Shown here: positions 19,961-30,230 of the stretch, piece after piece
Numbering within the stretch: the stretch's first letter is position 1
How the letters are laid out: every line of letters begins with the position of its first letter
NCBI GenBank assembly: GCA_964036045.1
Contig: OZ038381.1
Span: forward strand, 68,882,242-68,946,241
From: Eutreptiella sp. 'Long Island Sound 2002'
Lineage: Eukaryota > Euglenozoa > Euglenophyceae > Eutreptiales > Eutreptiaceae
DNA: 64,000 nucleotides
Direction: 5' to 3'
Notes under the pieces: model-generated
Told to the model about the DNA's origin: nothing
What the model saw: the letters and a program-made list of their open reading frames with translations, nothing else
Databases searched by the model: none
Translations under genes and position numbers: made by a program

Positions 19961-22900
19961 ACGCTTCAGGGCAGCATACGATTGACATGCCTTGCAACTG
20001 GATCCAGTGTTTAATGTGGTGACTGTGCATAGTTGTGCATGCGCAGGATACACCGGTCGGTGAAGACTTGCTTTTGCTGGGTGCAGCAGCAACATGAGCA
20101 ATCATTGTACACTGGGTGCACTCATTTACACGCTCTGGCATTGGCTGATGCCCCTTGCACTGCTCCGCAATGTCGTCGTGATTGAGACCTTTGGAGTCGT
20201 AGTGTGCATGGGAATGATGTGATTGCTGGCAGTGTCCTGACAAAGGGCTCAGGGGAGAGGGGCAAAAGTGATGGCAGTGCCCTTGCATTCAGTATTCATG
20301 TCACGAAAGATAAACTCTGGATTCGAGGTGACAAATGAACACGAAGGCGGGATTGTATTTTATCACATTGCAAACAGGCAGCATGGGAAATGGTCGTATG
20401 CCCCCAGTTTCTTGCATTTCAAGGGGATTGCATTGCAAACCGGACCTCTGGTCCTCGCCCCCCTGGGTGCTACCGTCACATCCAGGAATTGATTTTGTAA
20501 TCGAGGAAGAATCTACAACACGGGGGGCAGTTACGTGTCGGGCCGGACCCCAGCCCCCCCAATCCACAACAACTGATGGCAGTAGGGAACAGTTGGGCGC
20601 CTGCAAAAAAATTTAGGCCTTTGGTGAAACGGTCGGAAAATTGGTTTCCCGTAATATTTGTCTACCCAAAATGCTCAAATTTCAACGCTGAGTTCAAATA
20701 TTTCATTTATCCACACTGTAGGGGTCCCTTTTGCCTGGAGTTATGGAGCCGTATGGATTTCCCCCCACCAATCCCCCCCCCCCCCCGAGAAAGCAGGGAT
20801 TGTGCAGCCATATTGATTTCTCCCTGCTATGGGGCCCCTGAGAAAGCAGGTGGTTAAGTAGCCATAGTAATTTCTCCCCACTACAGGGACCGCAAGAAGG
20901 CAGAGGTTATGTAACCATATTGATTTCTCAAAACCATGACCCCCCCCGAGAAGGCGGGGTTCGAGTGGATCAACTTGAAGTCTTGATGTTGCAATGTGTC
21001 TTACACTGCTTGCCGGATGCCTTTGTTGCTTCAGTTGTGTGTCTGCAGGAATGCCCTACTACTTTGCATTTGTGTTGAATGGAAAAAGGACTCTTTCCCC
21101 CACTCGTGTGTATCCAAAATGCTCAAAATGAAACAGGGAATTCCCCTGAAACCCGAAAAAATTTTGACCCCCACCCCACCATCACCGCCCCCTATGTGGA
21201 CGCCCAAGCCCAAGCAAACCCTTGGGCTGGTGACCTTGCTGTGGTATGGGGGCCCGACGCCAGTCGGGCCATCGCAACAGACCAGAGAAGGGGGTTTCGG
21301 CGGCCGAAGGGGGCTCTGTCTGCTTACAGTTGCCCAGCAGCCAGAGCTTGACGCGTGGGTCCCAGAGAGCTGCCCCCTGCAACGCTCAAGCCATCTATCC
21401 ATCCATTCACCCCCCCCCCCCCTGTGGACCCCCTGCCCATGCCGCGCGGCTTGGGGCCCGGAACTGAACCTGTGATCTGCAATGGTTTTCTAATCCACTT
21501 ACCTTCTTCCATGAAAGTGCTGTAAAATAAGTTGCTCATGTTTGATGACCCTCACCCTAGATCCTTTGATCCGCTGTTCATATCCAGGGGCCCCTTTGAC
21601 TCCCTTGAGGTACAACTCTAGTCAGGTGCCTTTCCTAAGCAGGGCAAGTCTACCAAAGGTTCCATCTGCACCTTTGCTGAGCTCACCTTAATTAGCCCCC
21701 AGCGCCCCGTCCACCTAGGACTTTAGCAGCACAAAGTCACCTTTGCAGTTTATCAGCACACACTGACTCCACAATTACTGCTCTTTGGGGTGAGGTGCAG
21801 GTTGATGCAGGTGCAGGTGCAGGTTCCACAACAAACTGTTGAAAAACGCCCCCAGTAACTGCAACGCTGCCAGTAACGCTAACGCCCAAATGTATGCCCA
21901 AATTGCTAAGAATTTGTGGTGTATTACCGACAAACTCAACAGCTAATATGCAATCTGTGTTCCTTTGAAGTCCCTCCTAGCTCCCAAACTCAGGCTACCC
22001 TACAAAAAGAACCCAAAACCCACCCAGGGTACAGCTGCTTTGATAGAGGTACTGTTTAGTCTAGTCAGCCTGCCTGCGATTTTGTGCACAGGCCCTTTTT
22101 TTTTCTTGCACTGTTTCTTGCACGGCTGGCTGACTGGACAAGGGATTTGTCTCCACAGAATCCCCGGTACACTGACTGGACAGGGGGGTTGTGCACACAA
22201 AATCCACCGTTACACAAATTATCTGTTGGGCCGTCGAGATTGGAACCAATGGATACTCCGGGCAAAATGTAGTACTTAGCCAACCAAAGTAACTATTTTT
22301 TTTACATAACAGTTATGCTCCGGCATAAAATTTTGCAGTATGGTGTTGACCTCTAATGTCCGTCGTAAATGAATAGTTATGCGTCTCTGCTCTCTACACA
22401 ATGGCATTCATGGACACACCCACTGGTACACAAACTCTTTTTCTGTCTAAATTCATACACATGTGTACGTTGAGACTGCCCAAAATCTTTAGTGCACTGA
22501 CTGGACAGGGGGTCTTGACTTGAGGCGCTTGGCTTAACCTCTTTTGGTTTTTTGTGTGTCACCAACACCAAAAGACTGTACACACTAGCACATGTATACT
22601 GAGCACGAAGGAGAGAGAAGGGAGAGAAAGAGAGACAAAGATTCGGAGAGTGAAGGAGAGTGTGTTGCTGTATACACAAAGTGCGTGTGTGTGCATACAC
22701 ATATATTTCGTGCAACCTATTGTCCTGTCAGTGTACTGGGTACCGGGGATTTTGCTCGCACTTGGTGTTGGTGTATCTATCTGCTTTTGTGTATCCAGAT
22801 TGGGCACAGCATGCTAGGACCGATGGCACCCACAGAGGGAGTGCCCGCGGGGCCGAGCCGGAGTTCCTATGCGGAGACGCCATTGCCAGCCCGTGGTTTT

Positions 22901-23172
22901 GGGCCCACAGTGGTGCCAATGCTGGTGCCCGGGGAGCAATTTGCCATCGAGGGACAGAAAGTTAAAACAGGCTTGCACTGTTGATTGCTTTGATGATATT
23001 GTTTTGTTTGTGCCTCTGCTTGCTCCTACTGCTTCTTGATGTAGCTCAGGTTTTTCAAATACAAATGTTTTGTTGAAATAAACCAGAACTCCCAAGTACC
23101 CACAGTGCAAGGGAAGAAATACAGGATCGAATCCACAACATGAAGGGCTGCAGTCAAAGGAGATAGTGTATC
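19961..23172 (+). repeat. 3.2-kb tandem duplication, copy 2
   Basis: Second copy of the unit, 3212 bp. Unlike copy 1 it continues without a break into the rest of repeat A, so its right border looks ancestral and the 19960/19961 junction is the new one. Confidence 0.92.
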
Positions 23173-23734
23173 AACAAAGGAACTCACAACAACTACAGAT
23201 TTAGGAAAAGATAGTTAGAAAATATCCTTCAATCGTGGGAAAACTGCCCACATGGGCACTCTCTCCTTTATAGTGCCATCCAGAGATGGGCACTCTTTGT
23301 TTTGGGTCCCTTAGGTGCTGAGATGGCATGGTATGTGGCGATGAGGTCACTGCCATGTCACATGGGATCTTCATACTTAGCTAGGCTGACTGGGAATTGA
23401 ACCCAGGACCTCTCAAAAAGAGGTGCCCCAGCCCCCTAGGGTGCCGACCACTAGGATAGCTAAGCATTCATGAGAAAATATAGAAAAATGTATAGGGCCT
23501 GGATCCATGTCAGCGCCTCAGTCAGTCCAGGAAAGGGTGCTGATGTCCAATCATTTGGGGGGTCAGGGGTCCACACAACATCCAAAGTTCAATGGTTGGT
23601 TTTATAGGTCAAAATGCTTTGTCACCCCCTTTTGGATAGGCTAATACTAAAATAAAAATGCAGTATGCCTTTGGGCATCTCTAAGACAACTAAAGCCTAC
23701 GTTTTGGCATGGAAATACACTTTTTCTTACTCCC
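22953..23734 (-). repeat. Repeat A, copy 1 (~780 bp)
   Basis: Homologous along its whole length to 50106-50882. Orientation is set by the tRNA-like module, which reads on the minus strand. The minus-strand start is GGGGGGAGTAAGAAAAAGT, shared with repeat B. No ORF. Probably a non-autonomous element. Confidence 0.8.
23377..23463 (-). other. tRNA-like module in repeat A
   Basis: The minus strand has TATCCTAGTGG (10 of 11 positions of the pol III A box) and GGTTCAATTCC (10 of 11 of the B box). A perfect 5-bp T stem surrounds TTCAATT, and TTAGCTA/TAGCTAA can pair at the ends. The 3' side has six extra bases, so it is not a functional tRNA; tRNA-derived SINE promoter is the likelier reading. Confidence 0.55.
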
Positions 23735-24559
23735 CCCTTGTGCTGTGGTGGCCACCACTGTCGCATTTTAAAGGAAAAAGGGTATTTTTCTTGACCTCCC
23801 CATGGATTCAGCATCTTTTACAAATTACCTATAACTTCCCTAACACTGTAAAGAGGGCGCTGCCTCCGGGCAGTTGCCAGCTTTTGCCTTGTCGTAACAG
23901 ACACCCACAGCCCCCACTGCGCTCAGAGGCGTCGCTGGGGCGGCTGTTGCTTGGTAGAGGGTTAGAATGGGCATGCAATTTCATGTCATCGTGCATCCCT
24001 CCCTTCAAGTAGCAAAACGCAAAACCCAACACAGGATACGGTCAGGGCACGCAGTCTGGGTTTTCGTGGAACTTGGCCTGTCCTTATGGCGAGGGGGTGG
24101 CGATCAAAAATCTTTGCCCCTTAATGAGGTCTTTGGATTCTTGACAATGGTCCTTGAGGCAGCGGCTTGGCCAGAATGCGCCCTACTTCGCTGTATTGGG
24201 TCAGGGATATCTGAAAAGAAAGGATGCAAGGGATGAGGGCCTGATTTATGCGCAACGATCGACGATACACCTAAATCTGTCAAATGGTGGCCTAGAATTT
24301 TTGTGAGGGTACACACCTGTCCAGAATCTCCATGTGCATTAAATGCACATTTTGACGCATTTTGATTTCATCACAGGAATTTTTAAATCGCTGGATTCAT
24401 ACACAAAGAAAAGCGGCGCGCAGGGGCGCGTCTGTCGTGTAGCAGTGCAAACATAGAGTAGAGGGATTGATTAGAAGATTGCAGGATGATTAGAGGTGAG
24501 ATTGAGATAAAACACGCTCCGCTTCGTTTGTGCTTCGTTCCACACTCCCACTTGCTCTC
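23735..24559. other. No recognisable gene
   Basis: Short frames without motifs. A GTGCATTAAATGCAC palindrome lies near 24333. The right part may belong to the LTR region of element 3. Confidence 0.4.
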
Positions 24560-25674
24560 TATCTCCAGCGGTACCTAAGGTGAGTAAGCCCAGGAGGGGC
24601 CACCCCCTGGTTGAGTAAGTGATTGTGACAACCGTGGGGTATGGATTGTTTGAGATTGACTAATTAAAAATAGGCCGCTGCCGTACTCGTGCATAGTCGT
24701 GCATGCATATGACGCATCCAAGGGTAGGCCACGCGAAGTGCGCACGGTATGATCCTTGTTTACGTTACCCAGAGGCTCCGCCATACGTTCTAGAAGAGAA
24801 CGGGCGGAGTTCCTTAAGCTTGCTTGCTTGATAGGGCTGCTTTTAGACAGTGTGTTATTTTCTTGTTGGAGATCCGTATAAGACGGGGAGGCAGGTTAGG
24901 TTTCTCCGCTAAAAGCAGTCCTGCATTTGCCTGTGTTCTCAGGTGGGAAAGGTAAGGGTGATTGGTGCAGCAGCAGCAGCAGCAGCAGCAGCGGCGCCAA
25001 GACAACAAGCTCACACGCTGTGCACACAAACAGAGCACCCCTTCCCTCCAAGCCGTAGGAGGGAAACGTGTTGTGACGTCCCTGGTAGGCCACAACAGCT
25101 TAGTAGCGCTGTGTTCTCTTGCTTTCTCACAGGGGCGCGACTAGGGCCGGTGAACTCTTCATGGACAACACCAAGTAGCGTGTGAGTGTAGGAGTGGTAG
25201 GCCTGGGTGGGGGCTTGAGCACAGTGCTTGCTCACCCTTTGAAGGCTCTTGCCACTGTACTAAGTGTAGGACTTGTAGTGGGTGTGTCGCTGTGCCGCCT
25301 GTTTCCTTAAATTCTATCATGGTTTATGGTGCGCAGTGGCAGTGGTAGTCCTGGTTTTGGTCTTCTAGCAAACGGGCGTTTTCATGCCTCGTAGCTTTTG
25401 GCCACCCCTCCCTTGTAGTAGGCAGGTAGGTAGGCAAAACCAATAGCTTGGCGTTAGCGCTGGGTGTTCCCGCAAGGATGATTGGTGCCAGCACAGAAAT
25501 TGGGCACCTCGGGGCGGAGAGACCTGGGGCGCACCCCATGGCACCGTGTAAAGACATCCGCCGGGTTTAGCAAGGGTGAACAATTGGGTATAACTAGGAC
25601 ACCATTTCTGCAGCTTGCTGATAGGTCCTCAGGCTCAGCACACTCACACAAACATAGGCAGGTATAGTAAGGGT
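24560..25674 (-). mobile_element. Element 3 3' UTR/LTR
   Basis: Read on the minus strand, this continues from the element 3 chromodomain stop. Many blocks match the 40386-41300 LTR of element 1: GCCCAATTTCTGTGCTGGC, AGGGGAGGGGTGGCCAA, AAGAGAACACAGCGCT, GGAGGGAAGGGGTGCTC, GCACCAATCACCCT, CAAGCAAGCAAGC and a CCGTGCGCA/CGCGTGGCCTACCC block. Includes a (CAG)n run at 24967-24990. Exact LTR borders could not be fixed. Confidence 0.6.
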
Positions 25675-26199
25675 TCAGTCCCTAGGCTTCTTCTGCGAGG
25701 CAAGCGTTTCAGCGAGCCTCAGCAACTCTCCTAGGTTGTTCTGGGACAAGTAGTCTACCAAAACAGAATTTAGGTGTCCGTCAGGAAGCACAAAGGCAGA
25801 AAAGGGCTCCCAGGTCGCTTCCTCAACTCCAAAATCTTCCCAGAGGGTAGGGAACCGCCATCTTGGGCGGTAGCGGTGTCCGATAACCGACTTCCCCAGG
25901 TAGAAGCCTTCCTTGGCCATCTCCTCGGCATTCATGTCAGGGAGTTCTCATACAATTTCCATGGGGCTGGCAGCGCACTGTAGGTCCAAAGCGGCAATCT
26001 CCTCGTCGTTTAGTTCCCATTCTTCCCCACAGAGGTCCTCTGGGTCATAGTAGCGTTTGAGCTGTTGAGCAGTGCACAACAAGGTCTCCCCTAGTCGGGG
26101 AGACCACCGCACTGTGCTGCGGTGACCATCCACAGACAGGATCTTGTAGAGCCAAAAGTAGGGGCCACAGGCGGGTAGCCAAATGTGGTGCACCAGCAC
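25675..26199 (-). pseudogene. Element 3: integrase C-terminus and chromodomain
   Basis: Minus-strand remnant of a gypsy pol 3' end. Frame 26199-25948 has GPYFWLYKILSVDGHRSTVR and RLGETLLCTAQQLKRYYDP, aligning with the post-DDE region of element 1. After one TGA the same frame (25935-25675) has a chromodomain-like stretch, RWRFPTLWEDFG then EEATWEPFSAF, ending SQKKPRD. Chromodomains at the integrase end define chromoviruses and are thought to guide insertion to modified histones. Everything upstream of the integrase C-terminus is missing, replaced at 26234 by repeat B and the oppositely oriented element 1. Confidence 0.7.
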
Positions 26200-26233
26200 C
26201 CAGTGTCCCTCTTACTAGGAGGCAGGCACCCAG

Positions 26234-26376
26234 AGTAAGAAAAAGTCACTGCCATGTCTTTCTTGGAGGACTTAATCCAGGCCAAGCCCCCCTTAGAACC
26301 CTTTTGTTGATGCGAAGACAAACCTAAGTGTTTTTATCTCTCTTTGGATGCCTAAAGTACACTTTCTCAAAGTAAC
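26234..26376 (+). repeat. Repeat B, copy 1 (143 bp)
   Basis: Starts AGTAAGAAAAAGTCACTGCC and ends AAAGTAAC. It has the same length as copy 2 at 42451-42593, with few differences. It sits exactly where element 1 gag begins to align, so it marks the 5' truncation of that element. Confidence 0.85.
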
Positions 26377-26877
26377 AATGCCTCTGACTGCGATCTCCGC
26401 AGTGGCTGTATGCTGCAGATGAAACGTCATCAGCATACCAAAGATGGGAAACCTGTGACCCATCAGGACCATTTCAGGTGTACCATCACCTGTGGTTACT
26501 GTGGCAAACGTCGTCACTACGAGGACGAATGCCACATCAAGAAACGCGAGAGTGACAAACTCAAGCGTCAGGAGGCGGAACGCCAGAAAACCCAAACGCC
26601 CGCCAGAAATCCGCCGAATGGGGATAAAGGTGCTAAAGGAGGTCGCAAGGGGGGTGGCAAAAATGGACCCCCCAACCCCCAGAGGCGCTCATCAGCGCCC
26701 GTTGCTACACCCACTCCTGCTGCTACACCCGCTCCTGCCGCAGGTGACCCCAACAAGCGCCCCCAAGGGGATGACGCTACCCCTGAGGGGAATAATTCCA
26801 AGAAGAGGCGCTTGGCCTGGATGGCCAGGTCTCTCATTGCTGCAGGGGTGGATGTCAAGTTCCCTGATGAGGAGTAG
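26377..26877 (+). pseudogene. Element 1 gag C-terminus (nucleocapsid)
   Basis: 5'-truncated gag. It opens with SDCDLRSGCMLQMKRHQH, which aligns with the same place in element 2, then has a zinc knuckle CGYCGKRRHYEDEC (C-x2-C-x4-H-x4-C, 26491-26532) for RNA binding. A basic Lys/Gly region, a Pro/Ala-rich linker and MARSLIAAGVDVKFPDEE follow, before a TAG at 26875. The capsid domain is missing upstream because repeat B replaces it. The TAG is followed in frame by protease; element 2 has a stop at the identical position, so this codon appears to be the authentic gag terminus. Confidence 0.75.
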
Positions 26878-27630
26878 GGGGGCGGCTCCGAAGAGGAGGA
26901 GTTGGTTTTCTGGATCCTCGTGAAAATCGGGGATCAGGTTTTTCGAGCGGTGCTTGACACCGGTGCAACACTTTCCATAGTGGCCCGGCGCCTGCTAAAG
27001 ACTTTCAAGAAAACTAAGACCGTGGCCATAAGAGTAGGGGATGGGCGTACCATCCATTCCTTGGGGGGGGTCGATGTGACTATATGTCTGGGCGACGAAA
27101 CCGTGACCCAACACTGCAGAGTGCTGGACACCGACGCCTTTGACATCGTCATTGGCACCGACTTCCTACGAAGAAACCCCCAGGTAAAAATGCTGTCCCT
27201 CCAGCGCCCCTATTCTTTGCACTGCGACTTTGGCAGTGGGCTATTCTCCGTACCTTTGGAGCTGTCAGGACGAAAAGAGTCTGGGCTGCGCTACGCATCC
27301 AAGACTAACTATCGTACTGAAAACTACCAATTGGCCCGTCACATTCTTGAAAATGGACTGGCGGCCCTTCAGGTAAACCTGGATGAGATCCAGGTGGAAT
27401 TGTTTGCGAGCCAACAACAGCACATCATGCAGTTGTACTGCTCGAAACAACTGAACAATGCTTTCCGTTTCATCTGGAAAGCAATGGGCCTAGCGTATGC
27501 TAACCCTCCCTTCTCCCTGCTCGCGAAGTTTCTAACCAAAATCGCTTATGAGGGAGGAAGGGTTGTTATGTGCACCCCTGACTGGGGCTGCTCTGGTGAA
27601 CATGCTTACTGGCGCCGTATGCTAGATTGA
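26878..27630 (+). pseudogene. Element 1 protease plus Dam-like domain
   Basis: In frame after the gag stop. The retropepsin core is VLDTGATLSIV (catalytic Asp in DTGA, 26956-26967), followed by AFDIVIGTDFL, the hydrophobic-Gly flap-side motif. After a ~130-residue linker comes a second domain (27394-27630): VELFASQQQHIMQLYCS, then GLAYANPPFSLLAKFL (NPPF at 27502-27513) and VVMCTPDW. This order (DLxA..N, W, NPPF/Y, L.P.W) is that of phage Dam-like N6-adenine methyltransferases and of the methylase-like domain in DIRS-type retrotransposons. Catalytic activity is not shown. The frame ends at a TGA (27628) that element 2 lacks, so the stop is probably a mutation. Confidence 0.65.
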
Positions 27631-28571
27631 ATGACCGTGGGAAGAGTGCAACTCCCCGACGGCCCCATCTATGTGCCTGAGGACTCAGACACAGCTATGC
27701 AGGCCCCTGAGTGGGCGAGTTTCCTGTCCATCGTTGACAGATCTCTCAATCCTGTACCCCTGTGTGACCTAGACCAGGTGCTACTGAAGGAGGTCATGGC
27801 CGAAAATCGAGGCCTGACCCTTTATGATCTCAAAAATCGATCTCCTGAGCACCTATCTGCCACACTTACAGGGTGTGAGGCTCCCGATGATTATCTGGAA
27901 CCTGCAGCTGTAAAAGAGGATGCTGACGACCAACTGTCTAAGATCGCCAGCACTATTCCTTCTGTTGATCCCAGCTGTGTTGACCTAGAACATAGTGCCT
28001 TCCTAGCCCAGCTGTTGCTAGAGGAGGTAGATCTAGAGTCAACCTCTGAACCCGCTTCCCCTGTTGGGAAGCCAGTGCTACACATGCAGCCTATGCACAC
28101 AGGTGAACCCGTGGCCCGGAGTGCTGATGCTCTGGCGCGGCCTGCTGCTAATAACATCCCATTGTCTGAGCATGACACTCAGGAACTCCGGCGGCTGTTG
28201 TACCTGAAGGCTGAAGGTATTGAGCGCCAAGAGCGGCTGCAATACCGGAGACATACCTGGAAATCCTCCATCTGGTCTGAGGAGGACGATGAGTCCTATA
28301 CGCTGCCTGTTCCTGAGATACCTCTAGTGTATTCTCTGCACTATGGGCAGCAATGTCCCCCTGAGTGGGACGATGGTTCTGTGCCTGCCGAAACTGCTGA
28401 TCGGCAGAAAAAGAAAGAACATGGAAAAAGCAACCTCCATGCTGAGGAGGATTTCCTTCAGAAACTCGAGAGTCTTAACCTTGGTCCCCGCCTGAAGAAA
28501 CTGCTGATAACCTATGAGGAGGTGTTCGGCGCCTTGCCGCCTCCCCTTTCTTGTAACAAAAACTGGTCCAG
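27631..28571 (+). pseudogene. Element 1 pol spacer between Dam-like domain and RT
   Basis: About 310 codons in frame with the protease, beginning GRVQLPDGPIYVPEDSDT, which continues the Dam-like domain alignment with element 2. The rest is acidic and poorly conserved, ending LEEVFGALPPPLSCNK-like sequence. A +2/-1 shift in an A run (AACAAAAAC, about 28555-28562) moves the reading frame into RT. Element 2 reads straight through at this place, so the shift is most likely a mutation and not programmed frameshifting. Confidence 0.6.
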
Positions 28572-30230
28572 ATGGACCTGAAATTGAAACCAGAATTTGA
28601 AAAGACGCGAGTGAGGCGTCGTCCCTATCCCGCTCCACAGGAACAGGTTGAAGAAATCGAGCGCCAGATCCAGGAATGCATTGATGCTGGCCTCGTTGAA
28701 GAGTATAAGCATGGGGACTATCCCCATCACTGCAGTCCCTGTTTCCTTGCTGCCAAACCAGGGTCGACTGCCCTACGTCTGGTTGTAGACTATGGTGAGG
28801 TCGACAAGAAAGCCCAGAACCACTCAGGGAGTATTCCTAACATGGAAAACACCCTGGAGCGTATTGCCAAATGCATTTACAAGACCAAAATGGACAAACG
28901 CTCTGGTTTCTGGCAGGTGGACCTAACCGCCGCAGCTCAGGAGCTGTTGGCCTTTATAACCTCTAAGGGTCGTGTCTTCAAGTGGAAGGTTATGCCTTTC
29001 GGGTTGGCTAATGCCCCAGCGCTCTTCAAGGAGCTTATGAACAAAATTTTGTACATACTGAGGCGCAGGCCTCTAGTACAAGAGTTGATCTCTCGGGGTG
29101 CAGAAATGGAGGCTCACATGGACGACGTGAGTTTGCGTACTAATACCAAAGAGGACCATGTCCTTCTCCTCCGTGAATTTTTCATTGTCTGTCAAGAAAA
29201 CCATCTCCGAATCAAACTCGAAAAATGTGAGTTTATGAAAGAGGGGAACGAGTATTTGGGTTTCGACGTGGGGTATGGCTGGTGGAAACCAGCCGCGTCT
29301 AAGATGCAGCCCCTACAGGACATGCAGATTTGCGATGACCCTAAGAAGGGTCTACACGATGTGAGGAGTTTCGTGGGCGCCTGTAATTTCTATCGGCGTC
29401 ACATCCACAATTTTACGTACTCTTCTGCCCCCCTCACTGACCTAATCAAGAAAACTACTCCCTGGAGGTGGACCGCCAGAGAGGAAGAGTGTTTCCAGGA
29501 GTTGAAGAAGAAGGTTGCCTCCTCCAACTGCCTCGGAGTACCCCGCCCTGAGGGCGAGATAGTCCTGATCACTGATGCCAGTGATGTAGGGGGGGGTGGT
29601 ACGATCTACCAATGGCAGGAGCTTAACCCCGCTGAACTAACCCACTGCTATTATCATACTACTGGACTGAACCGTGATGGTTTGTTGAAACATGACTATC
29701 CTACCAGTGAGTGGCGACTGGTGCCACTGGGACACTGGAATTGGAAATGGAACCAAGCGCGTTCCAATTACAACACGTATGACCAGCAACTCCTGGCCGG
29801 TATGTTGGTGCTATCGTCACAATCCCGACTCCTGGGATCTAACCCTATAGTCTGGCTGTGTGACCAGGAGCCTGTGAAGTCTTTTCAGAAGGGCCCGCCA
29901 CCAGAGAAAGCAAAGCTAAAACGGTGGTGGACTTACCTGAGCCAGTTCAGGCTGACAGTACATCATATCCCAGGGATAAAGAATGAACTGTCTGACTATA
30001 TATCGCGCAACAACTTCGATGCGCTTATTGGTGAGAGCTCTGAGGCGCTCGCCAGAGAGGCTTTCCAGCGTATGGATGTCCAGCTTGACCTGTCCATGCG
30101 CACTGCTGGAATCCTGGAGGGTTGGAGTCTAACCGACTATCAGTCAGAGTATGAAAAAATTCTCCAAACCCTCAGCACTGGTCTCGAACCCCGTGTCATT
30201 GACGGGCACCAGTGGTATAAAAGCAATTAG
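28572..30230 (+). pseudogene. Element 1 reverse transcriptase-RNase H
   Basis: Copies element RNA to DNA. The frame opens with DLKLKPEFEKTRVRRRPYP, the usual gypsy RT entry. RLVVDYGEVDK, KMDKRSGFWQVDLT (first catalytic Asp) and FKWKVMPFGLANAPALFKEL follow. The catalytic box is AHMDDVSL (29115-29126): the two Asp are kept but the usual Tyr/Phe is His. Connection and RNase H follow: RSFVGACNFYRRHI, VLITDASDVGGG (RNase H Asp), then YNTYDQQLLAGMLVLSSQSR (Glu) and WLCDQEPVKSF (Asp). HHIPGIKNELSDYISR closes the domain. The TAG at 30228 has no counterpart in element 2 (KTYLWHEDRIVV there), so it is a nonsense mutation. Otherwise this is the best-preserved gypsy pol here. Confidence 0.85.

Noticed and set aside
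16651-20288. Repeated ORFs in both halves of the tandem duplication as a duplicated gene
   Set aside because: The longest frames are 109-159 codons, overlap on both strands, lack motifs and include poly-C-coded proline runs.
23377-23463. Functional tRNA gene
   Set aside because: Six extra bases between T arm and acceptor, no clean anticodon arm, and it lies inside a dispersed repeat with a mutated second copy.
28550-28565. Programmed frameshift in the A run before RT of element 1
   Set aside because: Element 2 reads through the same place in one frame, so an indel in the A run is more likely.
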